Below, one piece after another: positions 53,532-61,413 of a DNA stretch of 64,000 nt. Where the stretch lies: NCBI RefSeq assembly GCF_963675585.1, contig NZ_OY776413.1:124001-188000 (forward strand), read 5' to 3'. Position numbers and translations under genes: made by a program. The notes beneath the pieces are model-generated. The model was not told the DNA's origin. It was given only the letters and a program-made list of their open reading frames with translations, and made no database searches. The stretch comes from an uncultured Draconibacterium sp. GTDB lineage: Bacteria > Bacteroidota > Bacteroidia > Bacteroidales > Prolixibacteraceae. Positions within the stretch are counted from its first letter, which is position 1, and the number at the start of each line of letters is the position of its first letter.

Positions 53532-53885
53532 ATGACCCGAGAAATAAAATTTTATAAAAAGTATTTTATTGATTTCTATATTTCGCTTGATTCATCGGTA
53601 CAAGAAAAAATAGAATATGTTTTTAAAGTCATTAAAACTGTGGATTTAATTCCCCAGAAATTTTTGAAACATATTGAAAGTACGGATGGACTTTATGAAA
53701 TAAGAATAAAAGTTGGGTCTGATATTTATCGGGTATTTTGCTGTTTTGACGCTGGACAGATTGTTGTTTTATTCAACGGATTCCAGAAAAAAAGTCAGAA
53801 AACACCAAAGAAAGAAATTGAAAAAGCATTAAAAATTAAAGAGGATTATTTCAAAAATAAAAAAGGAGAAGGAGAAAGAAAATGA
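53532..53885 (+). CDS. RelE/HigB-type toxin (cassette 4)
   Basis: A 117-residue protein of the RelE/ParE/HigB (Gp49-like) superfamily. FLKHIESTDGLYEIRIKVGSD and YRVFCCFDAGQIVVLFNGFQKK are the typical beta-sheet core, with Arg and Phe positions used for mRNA cleavage in HigB toxins. The tail KKEIEKALKIKEDYF is the usual C-terminal helix. The toxin gene precedes the antitoxin gene, as in higBA loci; stop and start overlap (ATGA). Confidence 0.88.
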   Translation: MTREIKFYKKYFIDFYISLDSSVQEKIEYVFKVIKTVDLIPQKFLKHIESTDGLYEIRIKVGSDIYRVFCCFDAGQIVVLFNGFQKKSQKTPKKEIEKALKIKEDYFKNKKGEGERK

Positions 53886-54181
53886 AAACAATAAAAGATG
53901 CAACAAATTTTGATGAATTATTAGACATCAAATACGGAAAACTTGGAACAGAAAAACGTGATGAATTTGAGATGAAAGCAAAAGCTTTTATTGTTGGAGA
54001 AATGATAAAAGAAGAAAGGAAAAAAGCTCATCTCACACAAGAAGACCTGGCAAAAAAAACTGGGACAAAAAAAAGTTATATCTCCCGACTTGAGAATGGA
54101 AAGATTGACATTCAAATATCAACATTGTTTAAAATATTTGAAGAAGGATTAGGGAAAAAATTGGGGTTAACAATAAACTAA
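53882..54181 (+). CDS. HigA-type antitoxin, XRE-family HTH (cassette 4)
   Basis: A 99-residue DNA-binding protein. The helix-turn-helix is at about 44-95: KAHLTQEDLAKKTGTKKSYI followed by SRLENGKIDIQISTL. The N-terminal 40 residues would wrap the toxin. It neutralises the upstream HigB-like toxin and represses the operon. Such modules are among the most common stabilising cargo of sedentary cassette arrays. Confidence 0.9.
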   Translation: MKTIKDATNFDELLDIKYGKLGTEKRDEFEMKAKAFIVGEMIKEERKKAHLTQEDLAKKTGTKKSYISRLENGKIDIQISTLFKIFEEGLGKKLGLTIN

Positions 54182-54217
54182 AATAAAACAATAAACTAAA
54201 CCAAAATTAAACTACGA

Positions 54218-54353
54218 CGCCATAACAAAGTGCAAATGTAATGCGGGGTCGGTGCGGCAATCAACGGCGGATTCTCGCATCACCGTTCATGCCCTCGCGG
54301 ACAGGAACGCTCTCCGAAATCCGCTCCGCAACATGTACCAACCGTTAGAAACA
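54218..54353 (+). other. attC-like recombination site 4
   Basis: R'' CGCCATAAC and R' GTTAGAAACA flank a 136-bp palindrome. Inner arms TGCGG and CCGCA; a CCAACCGTTA right end is shared with site 3. Confidence 0.82.
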
Positions 54354-54389
54354 ATAGTAAAGTGAAACTGAACATTTAAAAATTAACAC

Positions 54390-55709
54390 ATGAAAAGGAT
54401 AATAATCATCTTCATATCATTTGGAATATTTTCTTGTAGCTCAAACAAGGAGATTAATAATGGAGACAAGACAGGAAGTTTTAGCGGTGTATTTGAATAC
54501 GGAAATTTTACGGATAAGATAAACTTTGAAATTGAACAAGATTCTGCCAGCTTCAAGGTTTTTTTCTCGAGTTTAGAACAAAATGCAAATCGAATTCCTT
54601 TTCAAGTTATCGAATCAATTGGTGATTCTATAAAGTTTAAATTGCAAAGTGATTTTTATACATATTCCTTTAAAAACAAATGGATTGAAAATAACAGCAA
54701 ACTTCAAGGAGTTCTTACTGTAGACTCAATTACAGTTCCTTACACTTTAGAAAAGGAGTTGCTGAGTAATAACCAAAATCCCAAAAATGATGATGTTAGT
54801 TTCGAATCCAATGAATTGAAAATAAATGGAACTATTTGGTATCCTAAAAATAAAGGGAATAAGGCAATAGTAATTCTGACTTCATCTGGTAATGCAGACC
54901 GGAGTGCCTCAAGAGCAGAGGCTAAATTATTTGCACAAAGGGGATTTACAACATTTCATTATGACAAAAGAGGGACTGGAAATTCGAAAGGCGATTGGCA
55001 AATAGCTACGATTGATGAACTTGTGAAGGATGATATCAATGCAATTAAGTTTTTTTCAGATAAGACAGGTATTTCTCTTACGAACATTGGAATTAAAGGT
55101 AGTAGCCAGGGAGCTACTAAAATACCGTATGTCTTAAATGAATTAGAAAGTCTGGAATATGGTGTTGCCGTAAGTTGCCCTGGAGTTTCATTGCTCGAAA
55201 GTGATTTAAATTATTGGAAAAATAGAAATACAGAAATAATCGGAAATGAAATTGAAGCCGCAACCAAATTTCAACGAAAGGTTTTTGAATTTATAGCAGG
55301 TAAATTATCCAGAACAGATTTAGAAAAGGCCATAGATAATGCAAAATCTAATTCATGGTTTGCCAATGTATGGGTGCCAAATCTGGATGAAGTCCAAATA
55401 GATAAAAAACTTCTCTACAATCCCATTCCTTACTTTCAAAGAACAAAACAGCCTATCTTGATTCTGCAAGGGACAAATGATGAAATAATACCTACAAATA
55501 GTCATGAAATCATTTCAGCAGCACTGGCAAAATCAGGTAATGATAATTATAAAACCGTGTTATTAGAGGGGGCCTCACATTCAATGTATAATATTGGTGA
55601 AAGTGATTTTCCTTATTGGTCTAAATTGCATCCTGATTATATAGAAACGATTGAAAATTGGATAAATACTGTTTCTAATCGAGTAGACTGCCCCACTAGC
55701 AAACGCTAG
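54390..55709 (+). CDS. Alpha/beta hydrolase lipoprotein (cassette 5), 3' end altered
   Basis: A 439-residue lipoprotein: lipobox FSC after IIIIFISFGI, a beta-rich N-terminal domain (25-125) and an alpha/beta hydrolase domain. Nucleophile Ser239 in KGSSQGAT, acid Asp in GTNDEIIP, His in EGASHSMYN. The layout resembles exported Bacteroidota peptidase/esterase-like hydrolases with an N-terminal accessory domain. The last nine residues (RVDCPTSKR) are read from the intron-like sequence beyond the R'' box, so the original stop was probably in or just after TTTCTAAC. Confidence 0.83.
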   Translation: MKRIIIIFISFGIFSCSSNKEINNGDKTGSFSGVFEYGNFTDKINFEIEQDSASFKVFFSSLEQNANRIPFQVIESIGDSIKFKLQSDFYTYSFKNKWIENNSKLQGVLTVDSITVPYTLEKELLSNNQNPKNDDVSFESNELKINGTIWYPKNKGNKAIVILTSSGNADRSASRAEAKLFAQRGFTTFHYDKRGTGNSKGDWQIATIDELVKDDINAIKFFSDKTGISLTNIGIKGSSQGATKIPYVLNELESLEYGVAVSCPGVSLLESDLNYWKNRNTEIIGNEIEAATKFQRKVFEFIAGKLSRTDLEKAIDNAKSNSWFANVWVPNLDEVQIDKKLLYNPIPYFQRTKQPILILQGTNDEIIPTNSHEIISAALAKSGNDNYKTVLLEGASHSMYNIGESDFPYWSKLHPDYIETIENWINTVSNRVDCPTSKR

Positions 55710-55760
55710 CGGGGAGAGCCTCTCACACCACCGTACGTACGGGCCTCGTATACGGCGGTT
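55680..55760 (-). mobile_element. Group II intron 3' end (domains V-VI), inserted in the last attC
   Basis: On the minus strand a 33-nt hairpin (plus 55727-55759) has a lower stem of nine pairs, a two-base CG bulge on the 3' side and an upper stem of four pairs. It starts ACCGCCGTA, holding a CGC triad, as in domain V of bacterial group II introns. It is followed by GTGAGAGG, a second hairpin (CCCCGCTAGC with GCTAGTGGGG, plus 55691-55714, like domain VI) and the end CTACTCGAT. It directly abuts the R'' box TGTTTCTAA of cassette 5. The intron 5' end was not found, so it is probably truncated. Confidence 0.65.
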
Positions 55761-55762
55761 CG

Positions 55763-55915
55763 CTAAATAATAGAAAACAGCGTTGTGTTGGGTTTAACTT
55801 CGTTGTAAAGTTCCAATAAAGGAATGTAACCTCGCCTTTTCAAACGCTCAACAGTAATTGTAGTACCATTGCTGGTAAGGATTACCAATCCGCACCTCAG
55901 CCAAAAGCTGAAGGT
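55763..55915 (-). pseudogene. C-terminal fragment of an ORF upstream of intron domain V
   Basis: A frame of 50 codons with no start that ends in TAG 4 bp before domain V. It reads TVERLKRRGYIPLLELYNE followed by VKPNTTLFSII. Intron-encoded reverse transcriptases end just before domain V, so this could be the tail of such a protein, but I do not recognise the sequence with certainty. An upstream TGA interrupts it. Confidence 0.35.
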
Positions 55916-56018
55916 TCAATTGTATTTGTAAAGTAGTAGATTACTGTATCGTTGAAGCTGAAAAATTATAAATACAAACACTTTTGTCCGGTAAAAAGAT
56001 TCAACGATGAAAAGATTC

Positions 56019-56038
56019 CCTGCCTACCGGCAGGCAGG
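56019..56038. repeat. GC-rich palindrome CCTGCC/GGCAGG
   Basis: CCTGCCTACCGGCAGGCAGG, a 20-bp inverted repeat in an otherwise AT-rich gap. The gap 55916-56253 holds no gene. Confidence 0.7.
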
Positions 56039-56147
56039 TTCGCTTCATTTTATTACGTTGCCAATGACAGATTCTTCTTTTAGACCCTGATCCGTCAGCT
56101 GATGGCCAGGGTGACGTTCTTAACTTACCCTATAGTTTCCTTGAAAC

Positions 56148-56174
56148 GTCATGCTGAACTTGTTTCAGCATCTC
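56148..56174. repeat. Dispersed 27-bp repeat, copy 1
   Basis: CGTCATGCTGAACTTG followed by TTTCAGCATCT. A second copy with two differences lies at 60345. The inner part GATGCTGAA/TTCAGCATC is palindromic. Confidence 0.8.
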
Positions 56175-56253
56175 TGTCATTTTCTCATCATGCCCAAAAT
56201 TTTGGGTAGACCCTCAGAATGTAATGCCTTACGGTTTCTGGTAGCTCTGCTTT

Positions 56254-57504
56254 TTATTCAACAAACTTTTTAAATACCAGGGTAGCATTGTGTCCTCCAA
56301 AACCAAAACTATTGGTTATGGCCACATTAACATCGGCTTTAATACTTTTACCGGTAACGATGTTCAGCGTTTCCGGAATCGCCGGATCAATATTCTGTGT
56401 ATTAATGGTGGGTGTTACAATTCCCTTTTCAATGGCTTTAATACACAAAATAGATTCTACAGCACCGGCTGCTCCCAGCAAATGCCCCATCATCGATTTT
56501 GAAGAAGTTATTTTTAAACGCTCAGGTGCTGCGCCAAAAACCTTAATTATGGCGTTTATTTCGCTGGTATCGCCAACAGGCGTTGAAGTGGCATGCGCAT
56601 TTAAATAATCTACTTCCGATGGATTAATTCCACCTTCGGCAAGTGCAAGTTCCATGGCTTTTGCCGCACCAATTCCATCGGGATGCGATGCTGCAATGTG
56701 ATAAGCGTCGGCAGTCATGGCAGCACCTACCATTTCGGCATATATTTTTGCACCACGTTGTTTGGCGTGTTCGTATTCTTCAAGTATAATTGCTCCTGCG
56801 CCTTCACCCATAACAAAACCATCGCGTGCTGTATCAAATGGTCGCGAAGCACTTTTATAGTTTTCGTTGTTTACCGACAAAGCCCTCATTGCGCCAAAAC
56901 CACCAATCGATGTTTCAAAAATTCCGGCTTCAGATCCTCCGGTTACAAATACTTTGGCTTTGCCCAGTTTTATGTAATTGTAGGCGTCCATTATGGCTGT
57001 GTTTGAAGTGGCACAAGCCGATGAAGTGGTGAAGTTCATTCCCATTAAACCGAACTTCATGGAAATGTAACCCGAAGCCATATTGATTAATACTTTGGGC
57101 CCGAACAATGGTGAAAAACGTGAATTCCCGGAAAGCGCAAAATCCTTCACCTGCTCCTCAAACGCACGCATTCCTCCCTGACCCGATCCCCAGATTACAC
57201 CAATATCAAAAGGATCTATCGCAGTCAAATCGATTTTACTATCCGAAAGTGCTTCTCCGGCAGCTGCCAAAGCGTATTGAGTAAAAAGATCGGTTCGTTT
57301 AATCTCGTTTCGTTCCAATACTTTCGATCCGTCGAAATTTTTAAGTTCGCAGGCAAATTTTGTTTTAAACTGCTCCGTATCAAAACGGGTAATCGGAGCT
57401 GCACCACTTACGCCGTTTACTGCGTTTTCCCAAAATTCGTTCAAAGTATTTCCAATTGGAGTTAAAGCTCCCAAACCGGTTATTACTACTCTTCTTTCTT
57501 TCAT
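56254..57504 (-). CDS. fabF: 3-oxoacyl-[acyl-carrier-protein] synthase II (KAS II)
   Basis: A 416-residue elongating ketosynthase that condenses malonyl-ACP with acyl-ACP in fatty acid synthesis. Catalytic triad: Cys164 in SSACATSN, His304 in NAHATSTPVGD, His341 in MMGHLLGAAG. The start was placed at MKERRVVITGLG; six further codons upstream are open (MTNFNK). No acyl carrier protein gene is adjacent, so it is likely an extra copy, or one used in a special pathway such as flexirubin or polyene synthesis; the sequence does not decide. A possible -7 (TATATTTG, minus, 57670) lies upstream. Confidence 0.9.
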   Translation of the reverse strand: MKERRVVITGLGALTPIGNTLNEFWENAVNGVSGAAPITRFDTEQFKTKFACELKNFDGSKVLERNEIKRTDLFTQYALAAAGEALSDSKIDLTAIDPFDIGVIWGSGQGGMRAFEEQVKDFALSGNSRFSPLFGPKVLINMASGYISMKFGLMGMNFTTSSACATSNTAIMDAYNYIKLGKAKVFVTGGSEAGIFETSIGGFGAMRALSVNNENYKSASRPFDTARDGFVMGEGAGAIILEEYEHAKQRGAKIYAEMVGAAMTADAYHIAASHPDGIGAAKAMELALAEGGINPSEVDYLNAHATSTPVGDTSEINAIIKVFGAAPERLKITSSKSMMGHLLGAAGAVESILCIKAIEKGIVTPTINTQNIDPAIPETLNIVTGKSIKADVNVAITNSFGFGGHNATLVFKKFVE

Positions 57505-57762
57505 TTTATTAAAGTTGGTCAATCATTAAGGTACAACATGCAACTCCTGAGAAATTTAAACATTCCGGTAAGTGTAAAATAGAATGCAAAAATTCAGGTT
57601 TGTTTTTTTAAATTGTATTTATCCTCGCTGCGACGTATTGGTTTAATTTGCCTTTCGTGTTTAAGAGAACAAATATAAATTACTTATTCAGAAGTATTAA
57701 AAGTTCTGATTTAGATTGAATTTAAATAGATATCAAGCGTACTTTCTCCTGAAATTTTGGTA

Positions 57763-58590
57763 TTACAAAGAAATGGAGTTTAGGTGCAATCCTTCACTTT
57801 GAATCGATCGGGCATACTTCACAGCCGGTTTGCCAAAAAGTAATACATACCCCAGAACATGGTCTTCAGGAATTCCGATTAAGGCTTTAATTTCAGGCTC
57901 AACCACTGTAAGTACCATTTTTATAAAACCATTCCACAAAGTTCCCACTCCGTATGTATTGGCCAATAACTCGAAATAACTTAATGCGATGTGGCAGTCG
58001 GCATCGGGCGATGCCACATTTTTAGGTGACGATGCAATAAGAACATGCGGCGCATCGCGGAACAGCACATCAATTTTTTTGCTGTCCCAAAGTCGTTGTA
58101 AATCGATTAAAAAAGCCATTCTTTCGGGTAAAGTTCCGGCTTCGTTGGCACGTTTTATTCCGGCATAAACCAAATCGCGTAATTTGCTTAACTCACTTTT
58201 CGATTGGGTAACCGAAAACAGCACTGAATTTTTATTGTGCCCCGTTGGAGCATAAGCTGCTGTATCGAGCAGTTTATAAATAAAGTCCTTATCCAGCTCT
58301 TCATTTTTAAATTTACGAACCGAACGACGTGTTTTTATAAGATTTTCGATTTCCTGAGGCGCCGGAATTTTACTGGGAACCGGAATACTATCTTCCGGTT
58401 TTTTACCCCAAATTGACAAGGCAGCCGTTGGGCAAACAGCCAAACAGTGCTGACATTTTATACACTGGCTTTCTTTTCCTTCTTTAATTTCAGGAAATTC
58501 TGTTTTGCCATCAATAATCAGCACCGGACATTCTTGCGCGCACAGCCCACATTTAATACATTTTTGTTTGTCAATTGTAAAATCGATCAT
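57763..58590 (-). CDS. Nitroreductase with N-terminal 2[4Fe-4S] ferredoxin domain
   Basis: A 275-residue cytoplasmic fusion. The ferredoxin part carries CIKCGLCAQEC (11-21) and CIKCQHCLAVC (43-53). The FMN-binding nitroreductase part begins KTRRSVRKFKNEEL (about 86-99) and has TAAYAPTGHNKN. Such fusions draw electrons from ferredoxin instead of NAD(P)H. The start was placed at MIDFTIDKQKC; an upstream ATG would add 14 residues before the ferredoxin. A -7-like TACATTTG (minus, 58619) precedes it. Confidence 0.92.
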   Translation of the reverse strand: MIDFTIDKQKCIKCGLCAQECPVLIIDGKTEFPEIKEGKESQCIKCQHCLAVCPTAALSIWGKKPEDSIPVPSKIPAPQEIENLIKTRRSVRKFKNEELDKDFIYKLLDTAAYAPTGHNKNSVLFSVTQSKSELSKLRDLVYAGIKRANEAGTLPERMAFLIDLQRLWDSKKIDVLFRDAPHVLIASSPKNVASPDADCHIALSYFELLANTYGVGTLWNGFIKMVLTVVEPEIKALIGIPEDHVLGYVLLFGKPAVKYARSIQSEGLHLNSISL

Positions 58591-58618
58591 GATTTGGTTT
58601 TTGATTTTTTTGAGAGAC

Positions 58619-58626
58619 CAAATGTA
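58619..58626 (-). promoter_or_regulatory. Candidate -7 element of the nitroreductase gene
   Basis: On the minus strand TACATTTG matches TAnnTTTG, 29 bp upstream of the chosen ATG. It supports the downstream start: the alternative ATG at 58632 would lie upstream of the element. Confidence 0.5.
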
Positions 58627-58862
58627 GTCCATTCCGGCAGATATTGTTTTGAGCCAAAGTAAAAAGACCGGGTTTTAAACTTAGCTTAAAACTGTAGTGT
58701 ATTTTCGGCACAAACCAGCCACACTCTTTTAGCGCCCAAACCTCATCGAAATCCACAAAAAAACCCTGAAATACGCTTGAGTCAAAATTATTCAACTCAG
58801 TTTGTACTTCAGGGTCTGTCCTCCATCTATTGAAGGATGCTTTCCTCCTGAACTATCGATCA

Positions 58863-59024
58863 TTACATTGGGCTCGGCCCGGGTTTTGTTGGACAATCTG
58901 TTCCCGGAGGTAATGGAATTTCTTTCCCTGGCTCTTCGTAATAATCATCCGAACAGGAAGTAAAACCTAATCCTAAACCTGCTACTAATACAAATGCTCC
59001 TGCTAATCTCTTTAATGTTTTCAT
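58863..59024 (-). CDS. Small lipoprotein, 53 residues
   Basis: MKTLKRLAGAFVLVAGLGLG leads to the lipobox FTSC, followed by a short acidic and proline-rich tail with YYEEPGKEIPLPPG and a second Cys. ATG at 59022-59024 and stop at 58863-58865. The signal peptide is convincing, so it is likely a real small lipoprotein; I do not recognise a family. It stands alone between the nitroreductase and arsenic genes. Confidence 0.7.
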   Translation of the reverse strand: MKTLKRLAGAFVLVAGLGLGFTSCSDDYYEEPGKEIPLPPGTDCPTKPGPSPM

Positions 59025-59207
59025 CGTTTTAAATTTTAAAATTGTTATTACTGTTTTTTACTACTGCAAATATGCAGCGTTAAGAGGTGTTATTTCCTCC
59101 CAAAACGTTCAACAGCTACTCCAAAAAAGTCAAACTAATCCGATGAAAAACATTTAATTACAACACATTGCGTGTCATTTCAGACTTTGGCATTTACCTA
59201 CTTTTAC

Positions 59208-60284
59208 CTAATTTATAAAATACTTTTTCTTAAAGTATAAAGCTACATTCACCAGTGCGATCATAACCGGAACCTCAACCAAAGGCCCAATAACGGCAGC
59301 AAATGCTTCTCCCGAACTCATCCCAAAAATGGCAATTGAAACGGCAATGGCAAGTTCAAAATTATTACTTGCGGCAGTAAACGACAGCGTAGTACTTTGC
59401 TCGTAGTTCGCTCCAATTTTTTTACTCATAAAAAAGGAAAGAATGAACATGATAATAAAATAAATCAGCAAAGGAATGGCGATTAAAACCACGTCGAGAG
59501 GGATTTTTACAATGTACTCGCCTTTTAACGAGAACATTACCACAATGGTAAACAACAAAGCAATTAAAGTAATTGGGCTGATCTTTGGAATAAACTTGCT
59601 GTGGTACCACTGTTTGCTTTTAACACGGATTAAAACAAACCGGGTTAAAAAACCGGCAGCAAACGGAATTCCCAGGTAAATAAGTACGCTTTCGGCAATT
59701 TGCGCTATGGTAATGTTTTCAACCGCCGAGTTGGTAGGCACGCCAAACCAGCCCGGTAAAACAGCGATAAAAAAGTAAGCATAAACCGAAAAAAACAGCA
59801 CCTGAAAAATGGAGTTAAATGCCACCAAACCAGCTGCATATTGCGTATCGCCTTTGGCCAAATCGTTCCACACAATTACCATGGCAATACAACGTGCCAA
59901 ACCAATCATTATAATTCCGTACATGTACGGAAGGTTGGCATTGTCCGGCCCCGGGAAAAGTTTAAAAAACAAAATTCCGAGCGCAAACATCAACACCGGG
60001 CCAATTAACCAGTTTTGCAACAGCGAAAGTGTGAGTACTTTGTAGTTTCTGAAAACATCACCTAATTCTTCGTACTTTACTTTTGCCAGAGGCGGATACA
60101 TCATTAATATTAAGCCAATGGCAATGGGCAAATTTGTTGTGCTCTCTTCCGAAGGTTTTAAAGCTTCCCAAAACTCAGCTATCGCCGGGAAAAAATATCC
60201 CGAAAAAACGCCAACGGCCATGGCAAGGAAGATCCAAAGCGTCAGATATCGATCGAGAAATTTAAGTCGTTTTTTTGATGGCAT
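59208..60284 (-). CDS. ACR3 family arsenite efflux permease
   Basis: A 358-residue inner-membrane protein of ten helices that exports arsenite (and often antimonite). The essential cysteine is Cys132 in [14 protein letters not shown], and the conserved Glu is in [16 protein letters not shown] near the end. [13 protein letters not shown] is the second family block. It is downstream of arsC (166 bp, with the dispersed repeat between) and probably part of the arsR-arsC-acr3 unit. Confidence 0.93.
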   Translation of the reverse strand: MPSKKRLKFLDRYLTLWIFLAMAVGVFSGYFFPAIAEFWEALKPSEESTTNLPIAIGLILMMYPPLAKVKYEELGDVFRNYKVLTLSLLQNWLIGPVLMFALGILFFKLFPGPDNANLPYMYGIIMIGLARCIAMVIVWNDLAKGDTQYAAGLVAFNSIFQVLFFSVYAYFFIAVLPGWFGVPTNSAVENITIAQIAESVLIYLGIPFAAGFLTRFVLIRVKSKQWYHSKFIPKISPITLIALLFTIVVMFSLKGEYIVKIPLDVVLIAIPLLIYFIIMFILSFFMSKKIGANYEQSTTLSFTAASNNFELAIAVSIAIFGMSSGEAFAAVIGPLVEVPVMIALVNVALYFKKKYFIN

Positions 60285-60344
60285 CTCTTTCAGGTTTTTA
60301 GAATCAGGTAAGAAAATATTTTAGTTACAGTCCGCTGAACTTTA

Positions 60345-60371
60345 CGTCATGCTGAACTCGTTACAGCATCT
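60345..60371. repeat. Dispersed 27-bp repeat, copy 2
   Basis: Matches copy 1 at 56148 at 25 of 27 positions. It lies in the arsC-acr3 gap, followed by an inverted ATTCCGAAACATGTTCGGAAT stem (about 60388-60408). Confidence 0.8.
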
Positions 60372-60450
60372 TTTTAATATGGTAAGATTCCGAAACATGT
60401 TCGGAATGACGACGTCCGAAGAATTACACTTTAAACACGAAACTTTGAAA

Positions 60451-60879
60451 TTAAGAGAGTTGCGGTTTAATATCGTTTTCGTATAATTTCCAGAATCCAT
60501 CTTTAATTTCGTCACGTACACGTTCGAACTCGCTCCAGATAAATTCGTCGGTTCCTACAGCGTGCGACGGATCGTCGTATCCCATGTGCAAGCGGGTTTT
60601 TACTTTTCCGATAAAAGCCGGGCAGCTTTCGTTGGCACCACCACAAACGGTGATTACATAATCCCATTCGTCATTCAGGTATTTTTCAACCGAATCGGAA
60701 GTGTGTCCGCTAATATCCAAACCAATTTCGGCCATTGCTTTTACGGCTTTTTGGTTCAATTTTCCAGACGCTTCCGTTCCTGCTGATTCAACCTGAATAC
60801 GTTGATCGAACGATTGTAAAAAACCATGTGCCATTTGGCTGCGGCACGAATTTCCTGTACAAAGAATCAATACTTTCAT
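60451..60879 (-). CDS. arsC: Arsenate reductase, thioredoxin-coupled (LMW phosphatase type)
   Basis: A 142-residue protein that reduces arsenate to arsenite for export. The phosphatase-like loop is Cys7-TGNSC-Arg13; the redox pair Cys79 and Cys86 in TVCGGANESCP matches the thioredoxin-dependent ArsC of Staphylococcus aureus. The start was set at MKVLILC; 21 codons upstream are open but precede the catalytic loop unnaturally. It sits 97 bp after arsR. Confidence 0.94.
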   Translation of the reverse strand: MKVLILCTGNSCRSQMAHGFLQSFDQRIQVESAGTEASGKLNQKAVKAMAEIGLDISGHTSDSVEKYLNDEWDYVITVCGGANESCPAFIGKVKTRLHMGYDDPSHAVGTDEFIWSEFERVRDEIKDGFWKLYENDIKPQLS

Positions 60880-60976
60880 ATTTTTAAAATTGGTAGGAAG
60901 ATAAAAGTCGGAAGCACTTAAAATATACCATGTATGCTGCAACTGTATCTTCCAAAATAATTATTTAAATTTCTAT

Positions 60977-61309
60977 TTAATTACAGCTGTTGGTGTCGCA
61001 GTTTAAACCATCGGCAAATTGCTGAATGACATTTTTTAGCTCTTCTACTTTTTCCGGATTAAGACAGTATTTGGTTTTAACTCCTTCGGTATGACCTTGA
61101 ATTAGTCCAACTTCTTTTAACTCCTTAATGTGCTGATTAACAGTTGTTCGTCCGAGTGGAATTTCATCAGAAATGTCACCTGTTATACAAGTAGACGTTT
61201 CGGCTAAATATTGCAAAATCTGCAGGCGTGCCGGATGAGCCAGCGCCTTAAAAAGTTTTGCCCTTTCAATTAAATCTTCATCGAATAATTCTGTTTTAGA
61301 CTGTACCAT
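60977..61309 (-). CDS. arsR: ArsR/SmtB family repressor
   Basis: A 110-residue winged-helix repressor. The recognition helix lies in PLGRTTVNQHIKELKEVG (51-68). Possible inducer cysteines are Cys41 in TSTCITGD, Cys82, and Cys104 and Cys109 at the C-terminus (LNCDTNSC). The order of cysteines differs from the ELCVCDL motif of E. coli ArsR; binding by the C-terminal pair with Cys41 or Cys82 is possible. The start at MVQSKTEL was preferred to one 20 codons upstream, which would run through the operator region. Confidence 0.9.
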   Translation of the reverse strand: MVQSKTELFDEDLIERAKLFKALAHPARLQILQYLAETSTCITGDISDEIPLGRTTVNQHIKELKEVGLIQGHTEGVKTKYCLNPEKVEELKNVIQQFADGLNCDTNSCN

Positions 61310-61321
61310 CTCCCGGTATTT

Positions 61322-61365
61322 ATTATGACGTAAAAATACGCCAAATAATTTATTGACGTATATAT
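61322..61365 (-). promoter_or_regulatory. Candidate ArsR operator, two direct ACGTCA repeats
   Basis: On the minus strand ACGTCAATAA and ACGTCATAATAA are repeated 26 bp apart in an AT-rich region just upstream of the arsR start. Spacing and position fit autoregulation, but no dyad symmetry typical of SmtB sites is obvious. Confidence 0.4.
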
Positions 61366-61413
61366 ACATCTAAACAAATCATTAAATAATTGTGAAAGAA
61401 ATATTAAGTGCTG

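Larger units (their letters stand above)
50320..55679 (+). mobile_element. Integron-type gene cassette array without integrase (CALIN), five cassettes
   Basis: Five modules follow each other, each starting at a G/TT core and ending in an attC-like palindrome. Left cores and own R'' boxes are reverse complements: GTTACAGCA (50320) with TGCTGTAAC (51168); GTTAGCAT (51293) with ATGCTAAC (51991); GTTATGGGC (52176) with GCCCATAAC (53258); GTTATGGCG (53443) with CGCCATAAC (54218); GTTAGAAACA (54344) with TGTTTCTAAT (55670, last base changed). That is the rule expected of cassettes that once were circles. All genes point the same way, and the region is visibly more AT-rich than its flanks. No intI is present between 48 and 64 kb. 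Confidence 0.85.
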
